DNA from: Terriglobia bacterium
GTDB lineage: Bacteria; Acidobacteriota; Terriglobia; UBA7540
Length of the DNA stretch: 64,000 nt
Direction of reading: 5' to 3'
NCBI GenBank assembly: GCA_035712365.1
Contig: DASTAW010000038.1
Location: 50,826-114,825 of the forward strand
Of the stretch, positions 36,701 to 44,425 are shown one piece after another; positions within the stretch are counted from its first letter, which is position 1, and every line of letters begins with the position of its first letter. The position numbers were made by a program, and so were the translations under genes. The notes beneath the pieces were generated by a model, which did no database searches, had not been told where the DNA came from, and worked only from the letters and a program-made list of their open reading frames with translations.

Positions 36701-37137
36701 CCCTGCTGCTGCTTGCGCTTATCTTTGCCTTCCGGCTTCGATCCGGAAAAGAAGCAGACTTGCGGGCAACGCGGACGTGGACCGGCCGCGTCTTCAGCTT
36801 TCTCTACAGGCGCCCGGAACAATTTTTCTTCCTCGCGCCCGTTGCCCTGATCGCGATGGTTCTAAGTCTGGACCTGCCCAGCCACCTGGTCACGTTCGCG
36901 TGGGGGCTGGAGGCGGTGGCGATAATTGTCTTCGCCCTTGCAGCGGGGGAGAGGAGCTACCGCCTGACAGGGCTGGCGCTGCTGCTGCTTTGCATCGGTA
37001 AAGTTGTGTTTGTGGACCTACCCCGCCTCTGGGGAACTTCCTACTTCTATTTGACGCTGATCGGTCTGGGAAGTTCACTCGTGCTCGTTTCCTATCTTTA
37101 CACCCGCTACCGAGAAAAATTCAGGCGATATTTATGA
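33727..37137 (+). CDS. DUF2339-family polytopic membrane protein
   Basis: A 1,136-residue inner-membrane protein. It starts with a membrane anchor (VFVFFLLVMVLFLLFILW), then a short coiled segment and a Pro/Ala-rich linker. From ~160 there are more than twenty hydrophobic helices. The DUF2339 entry motif is clear (NYEEMIGGNLFTKLGIIFLV), as is the family's C-terminal end (YLYTRYREKFRRYL). The function of the family is not established; proposals relate it to cell-envelope processes. The gene starts 14 bp after the LplT-Aas fusion and its stop overlaps the M48 start (ATGA), so the three are translationally linked, which supports an envelope-lipid or quality-control context. Confidence 0.9.
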   Translation: MVFVFFLLVMVLFLLFILWQRLDRSAKAWKSLADRVYALEQGARKLELFSSRLNAPEQRIHTDLPAGPAAVSAPQVSQPETIGIQSPLGSSAPFPAPHAKSEVPPLGEPAAPGVAGAAPYGNRILQQAQTSNVGSDSPGTARPRGASVAPALVVSQPPRSRVREWLKKAINYEEMIGGNLFTKLGIIFLVLGLSLFVATQWRHLGPGLRILIGYLASGLMLAAGMIFERREKWRIFARAGIGGGWALLYFVTYAMHHVVAPPLISSEAIDLVLMIMVAAGMISHTLKYRSQVVTGLALLLAFTTVTISQVSIYSLVAGALLAIVLVIIVWQLGWYELEIFGIVAAFLNHYLWLRPIIARVGAHHVFPEYTASCALLIFYWAIFNASYIARRIRERREETVSTVALLLNIGLFLGVMGYQSVDPPRTFLFFLSIGAAELALGQLKITRRRRTATALLTSAGAILLVAAFPSKFSGPHLSVLWLAEAEAFVLAGIFAREIIFRWLGLFALVLTAVQMLIGEAANVAASRWGDGPFRAEPRLAVLFGFAAVILYANAHWLTRRWGALIHDELEDWFFHSLSYPAGVLALATIWLASPRAWVSPLWALLALILLLASRRWSISELRTQAHSIAAIAYIHALFVNLPVAAPHDHWLRAVSVASTAAFLYAGSRWAATTEGARGLPSVYRAAASSLVAFLAWYELRPEYVGPAWIGFALLLMFLGRRESRRDLQAQAHILSAAGLMGLLTVNLGLGSFGHFNPVQLLTVGTSALALYLGCRWVESAGSTRFLRLPEAYSWSASILLALLAWRQLEAVAVAVAWTVLGLLLFEIGFARLSIPLRSQGYALFTAAFVRMLFSNLNAAGASGKLSPRLYTMVPVALAYFYVHRRLSDGPEDHLWRGRLKAYEYLCYLGVATVAILVRFELPEAWVAAAWAALAAGLLWIACITDKKLFLTQGLLMGLAAGYRAVLFNLYQHSYFGVSAWQSRPLSVSAAAALLLLALIFAFRLRSGKEADLRATRTWTGRVFSFLYRRPEQFFFLAPVALIAMVLSLDLPSHLVTFAWGLEAVAIIVFALAAGERSYRLTGLALLLLCIGKVVFVDLPRLWGTSYFYLTLIGLGSSLVLVSYLYTRYREKFRRYL

Positions 37138-37997
37138 AACGATGGATTGCGCTTTGCCTTATCATCCTCCTTGCCGCCGGAGCAGTAGTATTGAGCCAGA
37201 AGCAGAAGGGGGATGCTCCAGTGACCCCTGCGGGGCTGCTCCGCTGGGTGGCGGACGCAGAACGTGAATTCACGCGAGTTCCTGCTTCAGTCGTGCGCCT
37301 TACTGACGAACGCGAAATACAAATTGGCGATCGACTCGCCGCCGAGTACTCCGCCCGCTTTGGCCCCAAGGGTCCCGGTGACACGATCATGGCCGCTGAC
37401 GTTCAGAAAGTGGGGTTGCGCCTGTCAGCCTACGCCCATCGAAAACTGCCCTACCGGTTTCACTACGTTTCCGATAACGATTTCATTAACTCATTTGCGC
37501 TGCCGGGCGGACACGTTTTCATCGGCAGGGGATTGATGCTGCTCATGGACAGCGAAGACGAACTTGCTGCCGTGCTGGGCCACGAAATCGAGCATATTGA
37601 CCATTACCACTGTGCCGAACGGGCCCAGACCCAGGAGGCGTTGGGGAAAATTCCACTTGGTGGACTGATTGGAATTCCGATCGAGGTATTTGAAGCGGGC
37701 TATTCCAAGGACCAGGAGCTTGAGGCCGACCGCGAAGGCACACGCCTTGCCGTTCGGGCAGGGTACTCGCCGCTCGGCGCGATCCGCATGTTCGAGACGT
37801 TTGATGGCCTGGAACACGCGCCAGCGGGCCGTCCGCAATCGCCGCAGCAGGAGCTTTCCCGCGTGGCCGAACAAACGCTGCAAGGATATTTCAGGTCTCA
37901 CCCCGCACCCTCGGAACGCATCGCGCAAATCAAACGAATGATTGCGGAGGAAAACTGGACGAACCTGCCGGCGCAGCGGGCCCTTCCGCACCGATAA
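37134..37997 (+). CDS. M48-family membrane-anchored metallopeptidase
   Basis: A 287-residue zinc protease. The N-terminus (RWIALCLIILLAAGAVVLS) is a signal or anchor helix, so the catalytic domain is probably periplasmic. The zinc site is His150-Glu151-x-x-His154 (LGHEIEHID), with the third ligand most likely Glu195 in SKDQELEADREG. The substrate groove motif NSFALPGGHVFIGRGL is typical of BepA/LoiP-type proteases, which handle outer-membrane protein quality control. It has no TPR domain, unlike BepA. Its ATG lies in the overlap ATGA with the DUF2339 stop, so it is the third gene of the operon. The sequence ends shortly after a helical tail (SERIAQIKRMIAEE). Confidence 0.92.
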   Translation: MKRWIALCLIILLAAGAVVLSQKQKGDAPVTPAGLLRWVADAEREFTRVPASVVRLTDEREIQIGDRLAAEYSARFGPKGPGDTIMAADVQKVGLRLSAYAHRKLPYRFHYVSDNDFINSFALPGGHVFIGRGLMLLMDSEDELAAVLGHEIEHIDHYHCAERAQTQEALGKIPLGGLIGIPIEVFEAGYSKDQELEADREGTRLAVRAGYSPLGAIRMFETFDGLEHAPAGRPQSPQQELSRVAEQTLQGYFRSHPAPSERIAQIKRMIAEENWTNLPAQRALPHR

Positions 37998-38310
37998 CTC
38001 AGCGGCCAGCGCTGGCAACTGGCAGTTCGCAATTCCAGAAGGGTAAACATCGGCGCGCCGGTGCGCTAGTAAGATAGGCTAGTTACAAAAACGCTCGATA
38101 AAATGGGACGCATGGGATTTTGTCCATATTCTCGTGTTGAAATTTTCATCCTTTTCATTTCAATCACTTATGAAAATTCCATCTCGCCGTGGATCGGGTC
38201 CAAATGAAAACTTGTTCAAAATACGCACAGCGGGTAAAAATTGCACTTGCTCATCGCAACCGGCTAGTGCCGCCTCCGCTTTCAGGGTAAGATAGAGACG
38301 GCAGCGTGCC
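37998..38310. other. Intergenic region between the protease and the sigma-54 regulator
   Basis: No gene and none of the permease-associated repeats are seen. The middle is AT-rich (38085-38240), with GATAAAATGG at about 38096, which might hold a -10 element, but no convincing -35 or GG-N10-GC sigma-54 site could be matched. Confidence 0.5.
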
Positions 38311-39723
38311 ATGCAGTCAACTGAACCCCCCATCCCGCGCATCCTCATTGCCGACGACCAGGTTGACGTGCTCGAGTCTCTGCGCCTGCTGCTCAAAAGC
38401 GAAGGCTATCAGATCGCAAGTGTCACCTCGCCCTCCGCGGTGCTTGCGTCCGTCGAGCAGTCGGACTTCAACTGCGTCCTGATGGACCTCAACTATGCGC
38501 GAGACACCACTTCCGGCCAGGAAGGACTCGACCTGCTGGCGCGGCTGCAGGCATTGGACAGCTCTCTGCCGGTGGTGGTGATGACGGCGTGGGGAAGTGT
38601 GGAAGTCGCCGTGGAAGCCATGCGCCGCGGCGCACGCGACTTCATCCAGAAGCCGTGGGACAACGCGCGACTGCTGGCCATTGTGCGCAGCCAGGTGGAA
38701 CTGAGCCGCGCCTTGCGTGAAGGGCTGCGGCTGGAGTCCGAGAATCGTCTGCTGCGGCAGCGTTCGGCCCCGATGATCATCGCCAACTCACCGGCCATGC
38801 GCGCGGTTCTGGACCTCGTTCACCGCGTCGCGCCGTCGGACGCAAGTGTTCTCATCACCGGCGAGCACGGTTCCGGAAAGGAAGTCGTGGCGCGCGCCCT
38901 GCACGAATTTTCCAACCGCCCTAAGGGTCCCTTGATCACGGTCAACGCAGGCGGCATTCCGGAAGGCGTCTTCGAGAGCGAGCTTTTCGGGCACGTCAAG
39001 GGCGCCTTTACAGATGCCAAAGCCGACCGTGTCGGTTATTTCGAGCTGGCCTCGGGCGGCACGCTTTTTCTGGATGAGATTGGCAATGTGCCGCTCAGCC
39101 AGCAGGCCAAGCTGTTGCGTGCCATCGAGACCCGTGAAGTGAGCCGGGTGGGATCATCGAAAACCTATCATGTGGATGTGCGCTTTCTTGCGGCGACGAA
39201 TGCCGATTTGAAGGACGAGGCCCTCGCCGGGCGGTTCCGGGAAGACCTGCTCTTCCGCATCAATACCATTGAGGTCCGCGTGCCGCCGCTGCGTGACAGG
39301 CGCGAAGACATACTTCCGCTGGCCCACAGCTTTCTCGGGCAGTTTGCATCGCGCTATAGCAAGAGCATAACCGGCTTCGATTACGCAGCCGAGCAGTCGC
39401 TCAATTCCTACTCATGGCCTGGAAACGTGCGCGAACTGAGTCACGCTGTGGAGCGCGCCGTACTGCTGGCGCCGGATTCCATTATCCGCGCGGCAGACCT
39501 CGGCCTCACCCAATCATTGCGCGGCGAAGTCCGGCTGGAAGAAATGCCTTTGGAAGATGTCGAACGCTTGCTGATTCACAAGTCGCTCGAACGTTACCGC
39601 GGCAACGTCAGCCGCGCAGCAGAAGCTTTGGGTCTCAGCCGCAGCGCCCTCTACCGGCGAATGGAGAGGTTCGGAATCAAGGCGGCCACGAGCGAAGAGG
39701 AAACAGCTCCCCGGCGCGACTGA
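38311..39723 (+). CDS. Sigma-54-dependent response regulator (NtrC family)
   Basis: A 470-residue transcription activator. Receiver domain ~10-125 (IADDQVDVLESL; phospho-acceptor Asp in CVLMDLNYARD; FIQKPWDN). AAA+ domain ~150-390 with Walker A GEHGSGKE, Walker B GGTLFLDEIGN and arginine-finger region RFREDLLFRIN. The sigma-54 contact loop reads GAFTDA instead of GAFTGA (about residues 231-236). A Fis-type helix-turn-helix ends the protein (NVSRAAEALGLSRSALYRRM). The kinase that follows is its probable partner. Downstream genes include a PadR/permease operon, but no -24/-12 promoter was recognised before them. Confidence 0.94.
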   Translation: MQSTEPPIPRILIADDQVDVLESLRLLLKSEGYQIASVTSPSAVLASVEQSDFNCVLMDLNYARDTTSGQEGLDLLARLQALDSSLPVVVMTAWGSVEVAVEAMRRGARDFIQKPWDNARLLAIVRSQVELSRALREGLRLESENRLLRQRSAPMIIANSPAMRAVLDLVHRVAPSDASVLITGEHGSGKEVVARALHEFSNRPKGPLITVNAGGIPEGVFESELFGHVKGAFTDAKADRVGYFELASGGTLFLDEIGNVPLSQQAKLLRAIETREVSRVGSSKTYHVDVRFLAATNADLKDEALAGRFREDLLFRINTIEVRVPPLRDRREDILPLAHSFLGQFASRYSKSITGFDYAAEQSLNSYSWPGNVRELSHAVERAVLLAPDSIIRAADLGLTQSLRGEVRLEEMPLEDVERLLIHKSLERYRGNVSRAAEALGLSRSALYRRMERFGIKAATSEEETAPRRD

Positions 39724-39777
39724 AGAAGCTCAGGCAAACAGGACTGAGCACGCGGCAACCTGTCAGGATGATTGCGG

Positions 39778-41244
39778 ATGGGATCGTACGCACATCGCGG
39801 CGCACCGCTGCCACCAAACGAAGTTGGGTCCGCCGATTCAACCATGGCAAACGCGTTGGCCGGGCAACCGGGACCAAAGGCCCGGCCCTCGAATGTGACA
39901 CGCCGGAATCACAGATTCGGCTTCGTGCAGCGCGTGTTGGGACTCGCACTGCTAGCCGCAGTTCCTGCCCTGGCCCTGGCGCTTGCGCTGCTCTGGACGG
40001 GAAATTTCAGCAGCCAATTGCAGTGGACCCTTACCGTGTTCATCGCGCTGTTTTGGCTGGTTGTCGCGCTGGTGTTGCGGCACCAGATGGAAATGCCCCT
40101 GCGGACGCTCTCCAACCTGATCTCAACTTTGCGGGAAGGCGATTACTCGTTTCGGGCGCGCGGCTCCCAGGGTGACGATCCGCTAGCTGAAGTCATGCGG
40201 GAGGCGAATGCGCTCATCAACATTCTGCATGAGCAGCGCCTGGGGGCGATGGAAGCCACAACCCTGCTCCGCAAGGTGATGGAGGAAATTGATGTGGCCG
40301 TTTTTGCCTTCGGCCCGCGTGAGCGATTGGAACTGGTGAACCGCGCCGGAGAGAGGCTACTGGCTAAACCTGCGGAGCGCTTGCGCGGGATGACGGCCTC
40401 AGAACTGCGGCTCGAACACTGTCTGAAGGGCGACCCGCGCCGGATTGAGCGGACCCTGCAACTGTCTTTTCCGGGCGCCCAGGACGCCTCTGGCCGTTGG
40501 GGAATCAGCCGCAGCAGTTTCCGCCAGGGCGGGCTCCCCATGGAACTTCTGGTGATCACCGATCTTCGCCGGGCCCTGCGGGAAGAAGAGCTGCAGGCCT
40601 GGCAGCGCCTTGTGCGCGTGCTGGGCCACGAGATCAATAACTCGCTGGCTCCGATCAAATCAATTGCCGAAAGCCTGGAAAATCTGCTGGGGCGCGAGCA
40701 GCCTCCGCCCGACTGGAAAGAGGACGTCAGAAGCGGCCTGCAGGTGATCAGCGGCCGAGCCGAATCGCTCAGCCGTTTTACCCGCGCCTATGCCACCCTT
40801 GCCAAACTGCCCAAGCCCAAATTGCGGCCTGTCGAGGTCGATGCCTGGGTGCGGCGCGTGACGGCGATGGAAACGCGAGTTCCGGTCACCCTGGCCCCGG
40901 GCCCCGCGCTTACCGTTCGCGCTGACGCCGACCAGCTCGATCAATTGCTCATCAATCTCGTTCGGAATGCGGCGGAAGCGTCCCTCGACGCAGGGAGTGG
41001 AATCGGCGTCGGGTGGAAAAAGAACGGCGCCAGCCTCGAAGTATGGGTCGGAGACGAAGGACCGGGCATAGCCAACCCCGGCAACCTGTTTGTCCCGTTC
41101 TTCACCACCAAGCCCGGCGGCGCCGGCATCGGGCTCGTCCTCAGCCGCCAGATTGCGGAAGCGCACGGCGGAACGCTCACGCTCGAGAACCGTCCCGAGG
41201 GACGCGGCGCGACTGCCCGGCTGCTTCTTCCTCTCAGTGCGTAG
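39778..41244 (+). CDS. NtrY-like membrane sensor histidine kinase
   Basis: About 488 residues. Two membrane helices (~50-70 and ~80-100: LLAAVPALALALALLWTG; LTVFIALFWLVVALVL) with almost no periplasmic loop between them, so it probably senses membrane or cytoplasmic signals. A HAMP-like segment follows (PLRTLSNLISTLREGDYSF), a PAS-like domain (~150-260), the phospho-acceptor motif VLGHEINNSLAPIKS (~283) and an ATPase domain (LLINLVRNAAEA; PFFTTKPGGAGIGL). The start is uncertain: an in-frame TTG at 39772, the ATG at 39778 preceded by AGGA, and an ATG at 39844 are all possible. It lies 54 bp after the sigma-54 regulator, forming an NtrY/NtrX-like pair. Confidence 0.9.
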   Translation: MGSYAHRGAPLPPNEVGSADSTMANALAGQPGPKARPSNVTRRNHRFGFVQRVLGLALLAAVPALALALALLWTGNFSSQLQWTLTVFIALFWLVVALVLRHQMEMPLRTLSNLISTLREGDYSFRARGSQGDDPLAEVMREANALINILHEQRLGAMEATTLLRKVMEEIDVAVFAFGPRERLELVNRAGERLLAKPAERLRGMTASELRLEHCLKGDPRRIERTLQLSFPGAQDASGRWGISRSSFRQGGLPMELLVITDLRRALREEELQAWQRLVRVLGHEINNSLAPIKSIAESLENLLGREQPPPDWKEDVRSGLQVISGRAESLSRFTRAYATLAKLPKPKLRPVEVDAWVRRVTAMETRVPVTLAPGPALTVRADADQLDQLLINLVRNAAEASLDAGSGIGVGWKKNGASLEVWVGDEGPGIANPGNLFVPFFTTKPGGAGIGLVLSRQIAEAHGGTLTLENRPEGRGATARLLLPLSA

Positions 41245-41272
41245 CCCGCCATTTCTCTCCTGAAAGATGCTC

Positions 41273-41302
41273 TTGACAGAGCTGGCTCCCTGGCAGTAGA
41301 GT
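41273..41302 (+). promoter_or_regulatory. Probable promoter of the PadR-permease operon with overlapping palindrome
   Basis: A consensus -35 TTGACA (41273-41278) is followed at 18 bp by TAGAGT (41297-41302, 4 of 6 matches to TATAAT). GTAG-AGTGC-CTAC (41296-41308), a small inverted repeat, overlaps the -10 box and could be the PadR operator. Confidence 0.6.
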
Positions 41303-41314
41303 GCCTACATCCAT

Positions 41315-41674
41315 ATGGCGAAAAAGATCCGTTATCAGAACCGGATTGAGCTGCTGCAAGGCACCTTGGACATGCTGATTATGCGGACCCTGCAATGGGG
41401 GCCGCAGCACGGTTATGGCATCAGCCGGGCAATCCGCACAGGCTCAGATGACGTGCTCACCGTTGAAACCGGATCGCTTTATCCAGCGCTGCACCGTCTC
41501 GAAAAGCAGGGCTGGATTGCGGCCGAATGGAAGCTGAGTGAAAACAGGCAGCGGGCAAAATTTTACCGGCTGACTGCCGCAGGCCGGAAGCATCTGGTGA
41601 ACGAGCAGTCGCGCTGGGAAGAATTTGTGAAGGCCGTAAGCGGCGTGATGAAACCGGCCGGAGAACAGCCGTGA
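41315..41674 (+). CDS. PadR-family transcriptional repressor
   Basis: A 119-residue winged helix-turn-helix regulator: [46 protein letters not shown], and [14 protein letters not shown]. It is of the short PadR-s2 type with a brief C-terminal helix for dimerisation. PadR genes of this kind regularly precede prefix-domain permeases in acidobacteria (family knowledge), and here its stop codon overlaps the permease GTG start by four bases. The operon is preceded by a strong TTGACA promoter with a small palindrome, so autorepression relieved by a small molecule is a reasonable inference. Confidence 0.94.
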   Translation: MAKKIRYQNRIELLQGTLDMLIMRTLQWGPQHGYGISRAIRTGSDDVLTVETGSLYPALHRLEKQGWIAAEWKLSENRQRAKFYRLTAAGRKHLVNEQSRWEEFVKAVSGVMKPAGEQP

Positions 41675-44307
41675 AGTTTCGCTTGCACTTCAAGCGACGA
41701 AGGGAACGCGAACGGGAGCTGGATGAAGAGATACGCGCGCATCTGGCCATGGCCATCCGCGAGAGAATCGAGCAGGGCGAAGACCCCGCCGAAGCCGAGG
41801 CAAACGCCCGCCGCGAGTTCGGCAATGTTCTTCTGGTGAAAGAAATCACCCGCGACCAATGGGGCTGGCGCTGGCTCGAAACATTTCTGCAAGATGTTCG
41901 CTACGGCCTCCGACAGCTTCGGCGTAACCCTGGATTCACCACAATTGCAGTTCTCACCCTTGCCCTCGGCATCGGCGCCAATACTGCGATTTTCAGCGTC
42001 ATTGACGCGACATTACTGCGTCCCCTGCCATATTCCGATCCCGCTCGGCTTGTTGATCTTTCAACATTCCATTTGAATGGGAACGCCACGGTCATAGCTC
42101 CGGACTTCAAGGTCTGGCAGAAGCAGAGCCAGATTCTCGACGGCATCGGCGCATTCGGCCTCGGCTTGGTGAGCGAATACGGCCCCAGTGTGAACCTGAG
42201 CGGTACAGGCGGGCCCGACCGGGTGACGGCGGTGCCGGTGACGGTCGGGTTTTTCCGCATGCTTGGGGTGCGACCCATCCTCGGCCGAGAATTCACCAGT
42301 GACGAGGGGCAGGCAGGGCACAACCAGGTTGCGTTACTCGGGGCAGCCGTGTGGAAGCGAGACTTTGGAGGCGCTCGGGGCATCCTGAATACAACAATCC
42401 GATTGGACGGTACTCCGTACACGGTCATCGGAGTCATGCCGGCCGGCCTACTCTACCCGCCCGGGGATATCTGGGTCCCGGAAGTGCTGGACAATTCAAA
42501 TTCGCTTCCCCAGAGCGCCGACTGGCCTATGCTAACCGTTATCGGGCGGCTGAAGTCAGGCGTGGGCCTCACGGAAGCGGAATCGGTTCTCCAAGTCGTT
42601 TCAGACCGGCTCAGTCCTGAATTCTCACCCGGCCGAAGGCTGGCGCGTAGGCGTTGGCGCGTTCAGGTGGTCCCGCTCCACCAGTTGCTGGTCGGCGATG
42701 CACAGCATCTATTATTGATTCTCCTCGCGGCGGTCGGCTTCGTTCTGCTGATCGCGTGCGCGAATCTTGCCAATTTGCTTCTCGCACGCGCGGCCGCGCG
42801 CAAGAAAGAGATGACAATAAGGGCGGCGCTGGGAGCGGGGCGCTTGCGGCTTGTGCGGCAGGCGCTCACTGAAAGCCTTTTGCTGGCCATCCCGGGGGCG
42901 TGCGTCGGGCTTGGCGCTGGGCTGTGGGCCGAGAAGAAAGCGTTGACGCCGCTGGTCCCGCCTGAGCTTCCCTCAGCGATTGGCCTCGATTACAGGATTC
43001 TGGTTTTCGTGATTCTTATCTCGGCCAGCGCAGTGATCTTCTTCGGCTTGATTCCCTCCCTCATTTCGTCGCGAATCGACCTGAACGAAGCCTTAAAAGA
43101 GGGCGGAGAGCAAACCGGTCAGGGGCGTGGCACACAGCGCCTACGCGGTCTCCTGGTCATGGGTGAAACAGCGCTCGCTCTAATCCTGCTGGCGGGCGCT
43201 GGCTTACTGGCCCGCAGTTTGCTCCAACTCACCGGGGAAAAGCTTGGGTTTAATCCCGACAAACTCTTAATAGCCGATGCATGGCTTCCGGCAACCCTCA
43301 TAGACCAGCCACAGCGCCAAGCCAACTTCTTCCAGGAGGTCCTGGAGCGATTGCGTGCTACACCAGGAGTCGAAAGCGCCGCCGCGACGACACACTACCC
43401 GGTGAGCATCTTCAACGCGCTGGCAAACGGCGTAGAGGCGACAGGCGGAAGATCGTCTGTCCGCGGCAAGCCGTTCTCGCTCGCTTACATCAGCCCAAGT
43501 TATTTCCAAACCATGGAGATTCCGTTGCTCAAGGGCCGGCCCTTCAACGGCCAGGACGCGCCGGGACGCCGCGATGTTGCCATCCTCAGCCAGTCGGCCG
43601 CTCAGCGCATCTTTGGCAATCAGGAGGCCGTGGGCAAGGAGATCAGCTTCAGCGGCCCCAAAGCCTCACGGATGACAGTCGTAGGCGTGGTCGCGGACAC
43701 CAGGAATTACACGCTCGAGCGCCAGCCTTGGCCCGAAATTTTCATGCCTTTTCAGCAACAGCCGTCCCCCTTCATGACATTCGTGGTGCGTACTAAGGGC
43801 AAGCCCTTGCAGGTCGCGGCAAGCCTGAAACAGGCAGTCCAGGATGTGGACCAGAATCAGCCCGTGTCAAATATTCAGACCATGGACGACGTTATAGGGA
43901 AATTTGTCGCGCCGCGCCGTTTCAAGCTAGTCCTGGTAGGGATCTTCGCGATATTGGCGCTGGTGCTCAGCGCGGTCGGGCTTTATGGCATCGTTTCCTA
44001 CTCGGTTGCCGAACGGACGCACGAAATCGGAGTCCGGATGGCATTAGGGGCGCAAAAGGGAGATGTTCTCCAAATGGTCATACGGGAAGGCCTCACGCCA
44101 GCCCTGCTCGGCGTCGCCGTTGGTGTTGTGGGTGCACTCGCGCTCACGCGCTTCTTGTCGAGCCTGCTTTATGGCGTCGCGCCCACAGATCCGCTGACAT
44201 TCGTCGCCGTCTCACTCATCCTGATCGCCGTGGCGCTGGCGGCCTGCTACATCCCAGCCCGTCGCGCCACGAAAGTTGATCCTATGGTGGCGCTCAGATA
44301 CGAATAG
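41671..44307 (+). CDS. ADOP-family ABC permease H with cytoplasmic prefix domain
   Basis: An 878-residue double permease starting at a GTG inside the PadR stop (GTGA overlap). Unlike copies A to G it has a ~75-residue N-terminal helical domain before the first helix ([60 protein letters not shown]). This matches the permease prefix domain known from PadR-linked ADOPs. The FtsX loops are [18 protein letters not shown] and [18 protein letters not shown]; the tail is [15 protein letters not shown], with Thr for Ala. Translational coupling to PadR indicates that the repressor controls this transporter. Confidence 0.94.
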   Translation: MKFRLHFKRRRERERELDEEIRAHLAMAIRERIEQGEDPAEAEANARREFGNVLLVKEITRDQWGWRWLETFLQDVRYGLRQLRRNPGFTTIAVLTLALGIGANTAIFSVIDATLLRPLPYSDPARLVDLSTFHLNGNATVIAPDFKVWQKQSQILDGIGAFGLGLVSEYGPSVNLSGTGGPDRVTAVPVTVGFFRMLGVRPILGREFTSDEGQAGHNQVALLGAAVWKRDFGGARGILNTTIRLDGTPYTVIGVMPAGLLYPPGDIWVPEVLDNSNSLPQSADWPMLTVIGRLKSGVGLTEAESVLQVVSDRLSPEFSPGRRLARRRWRVQVVPLHQLLVGDAQHLLLILLAAVGFVLLIACANLANLLLARAAARKKEMTIRAALGAGRLRLVRQALTESLLLAIPGACVGLGAGLWAEKKALTPLVPPELPSAIGLDYRILVFVILISASAVIFFGLIPSLISSRIDLNEALKEGGEQTGQGRGTQRLRGLLVMGETALALILLAGAGLLARSLLQLTGEKLGFNPDKLLIADAWLPATLIDQPQRQANFFQEVLERLRATPGVESAAATTHYPVSIFNALANGVEATGGRSSVRGKPFSLAYISPSYFQTMEIPLLKGRPFNGQDAPGRRDVAILSQSAAQRIFGNQEAVGKEISFSGPKASRMTVVGVVADTRNYTLERQPWPEIFMPFQQQPSPFMTFVVRTKGKPLQVAASLKQAVQDVDQNQPVSNIQTMDDVIGKFVAPRRFKLVLVGIFAILALVLSAVGLYGIVSYSVAERTHEIGVRMALGAQKGDVLQMVIREGLTPALLGVAVGVVGALALTRFLSSLLYGVAPTDPLTFVAVSLILIAVALAACYIPARRATKVDPMVALRYE

Positions 44308-44369
44308 GGCAGTGGTAAGTGAGTAGTGGTTAGTGACAAGCAACAACCGAAACATGGGTGTGAGATAGC

Positions 44370-44386
44370 GGCGGGTTTATCCCGCC
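44370..44386 (+). repeat. Palindrome with compensatory change (GGCGGG-TTTAT-CCCGCC)
   Basis: Same loop and flanks (TAGC before, CAT after) as the GGCGCG palindromes, but both stem arms changed at the fifth position so pairing is kept. It lies 62 bp after the permease stop and 40 bp before the next start. Confidence 0.8.
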
Positions 44387-44425
44387 ATCGTTAACTGCGG
44401 ATTTACGATCAGAGAGGCGGTCGCC

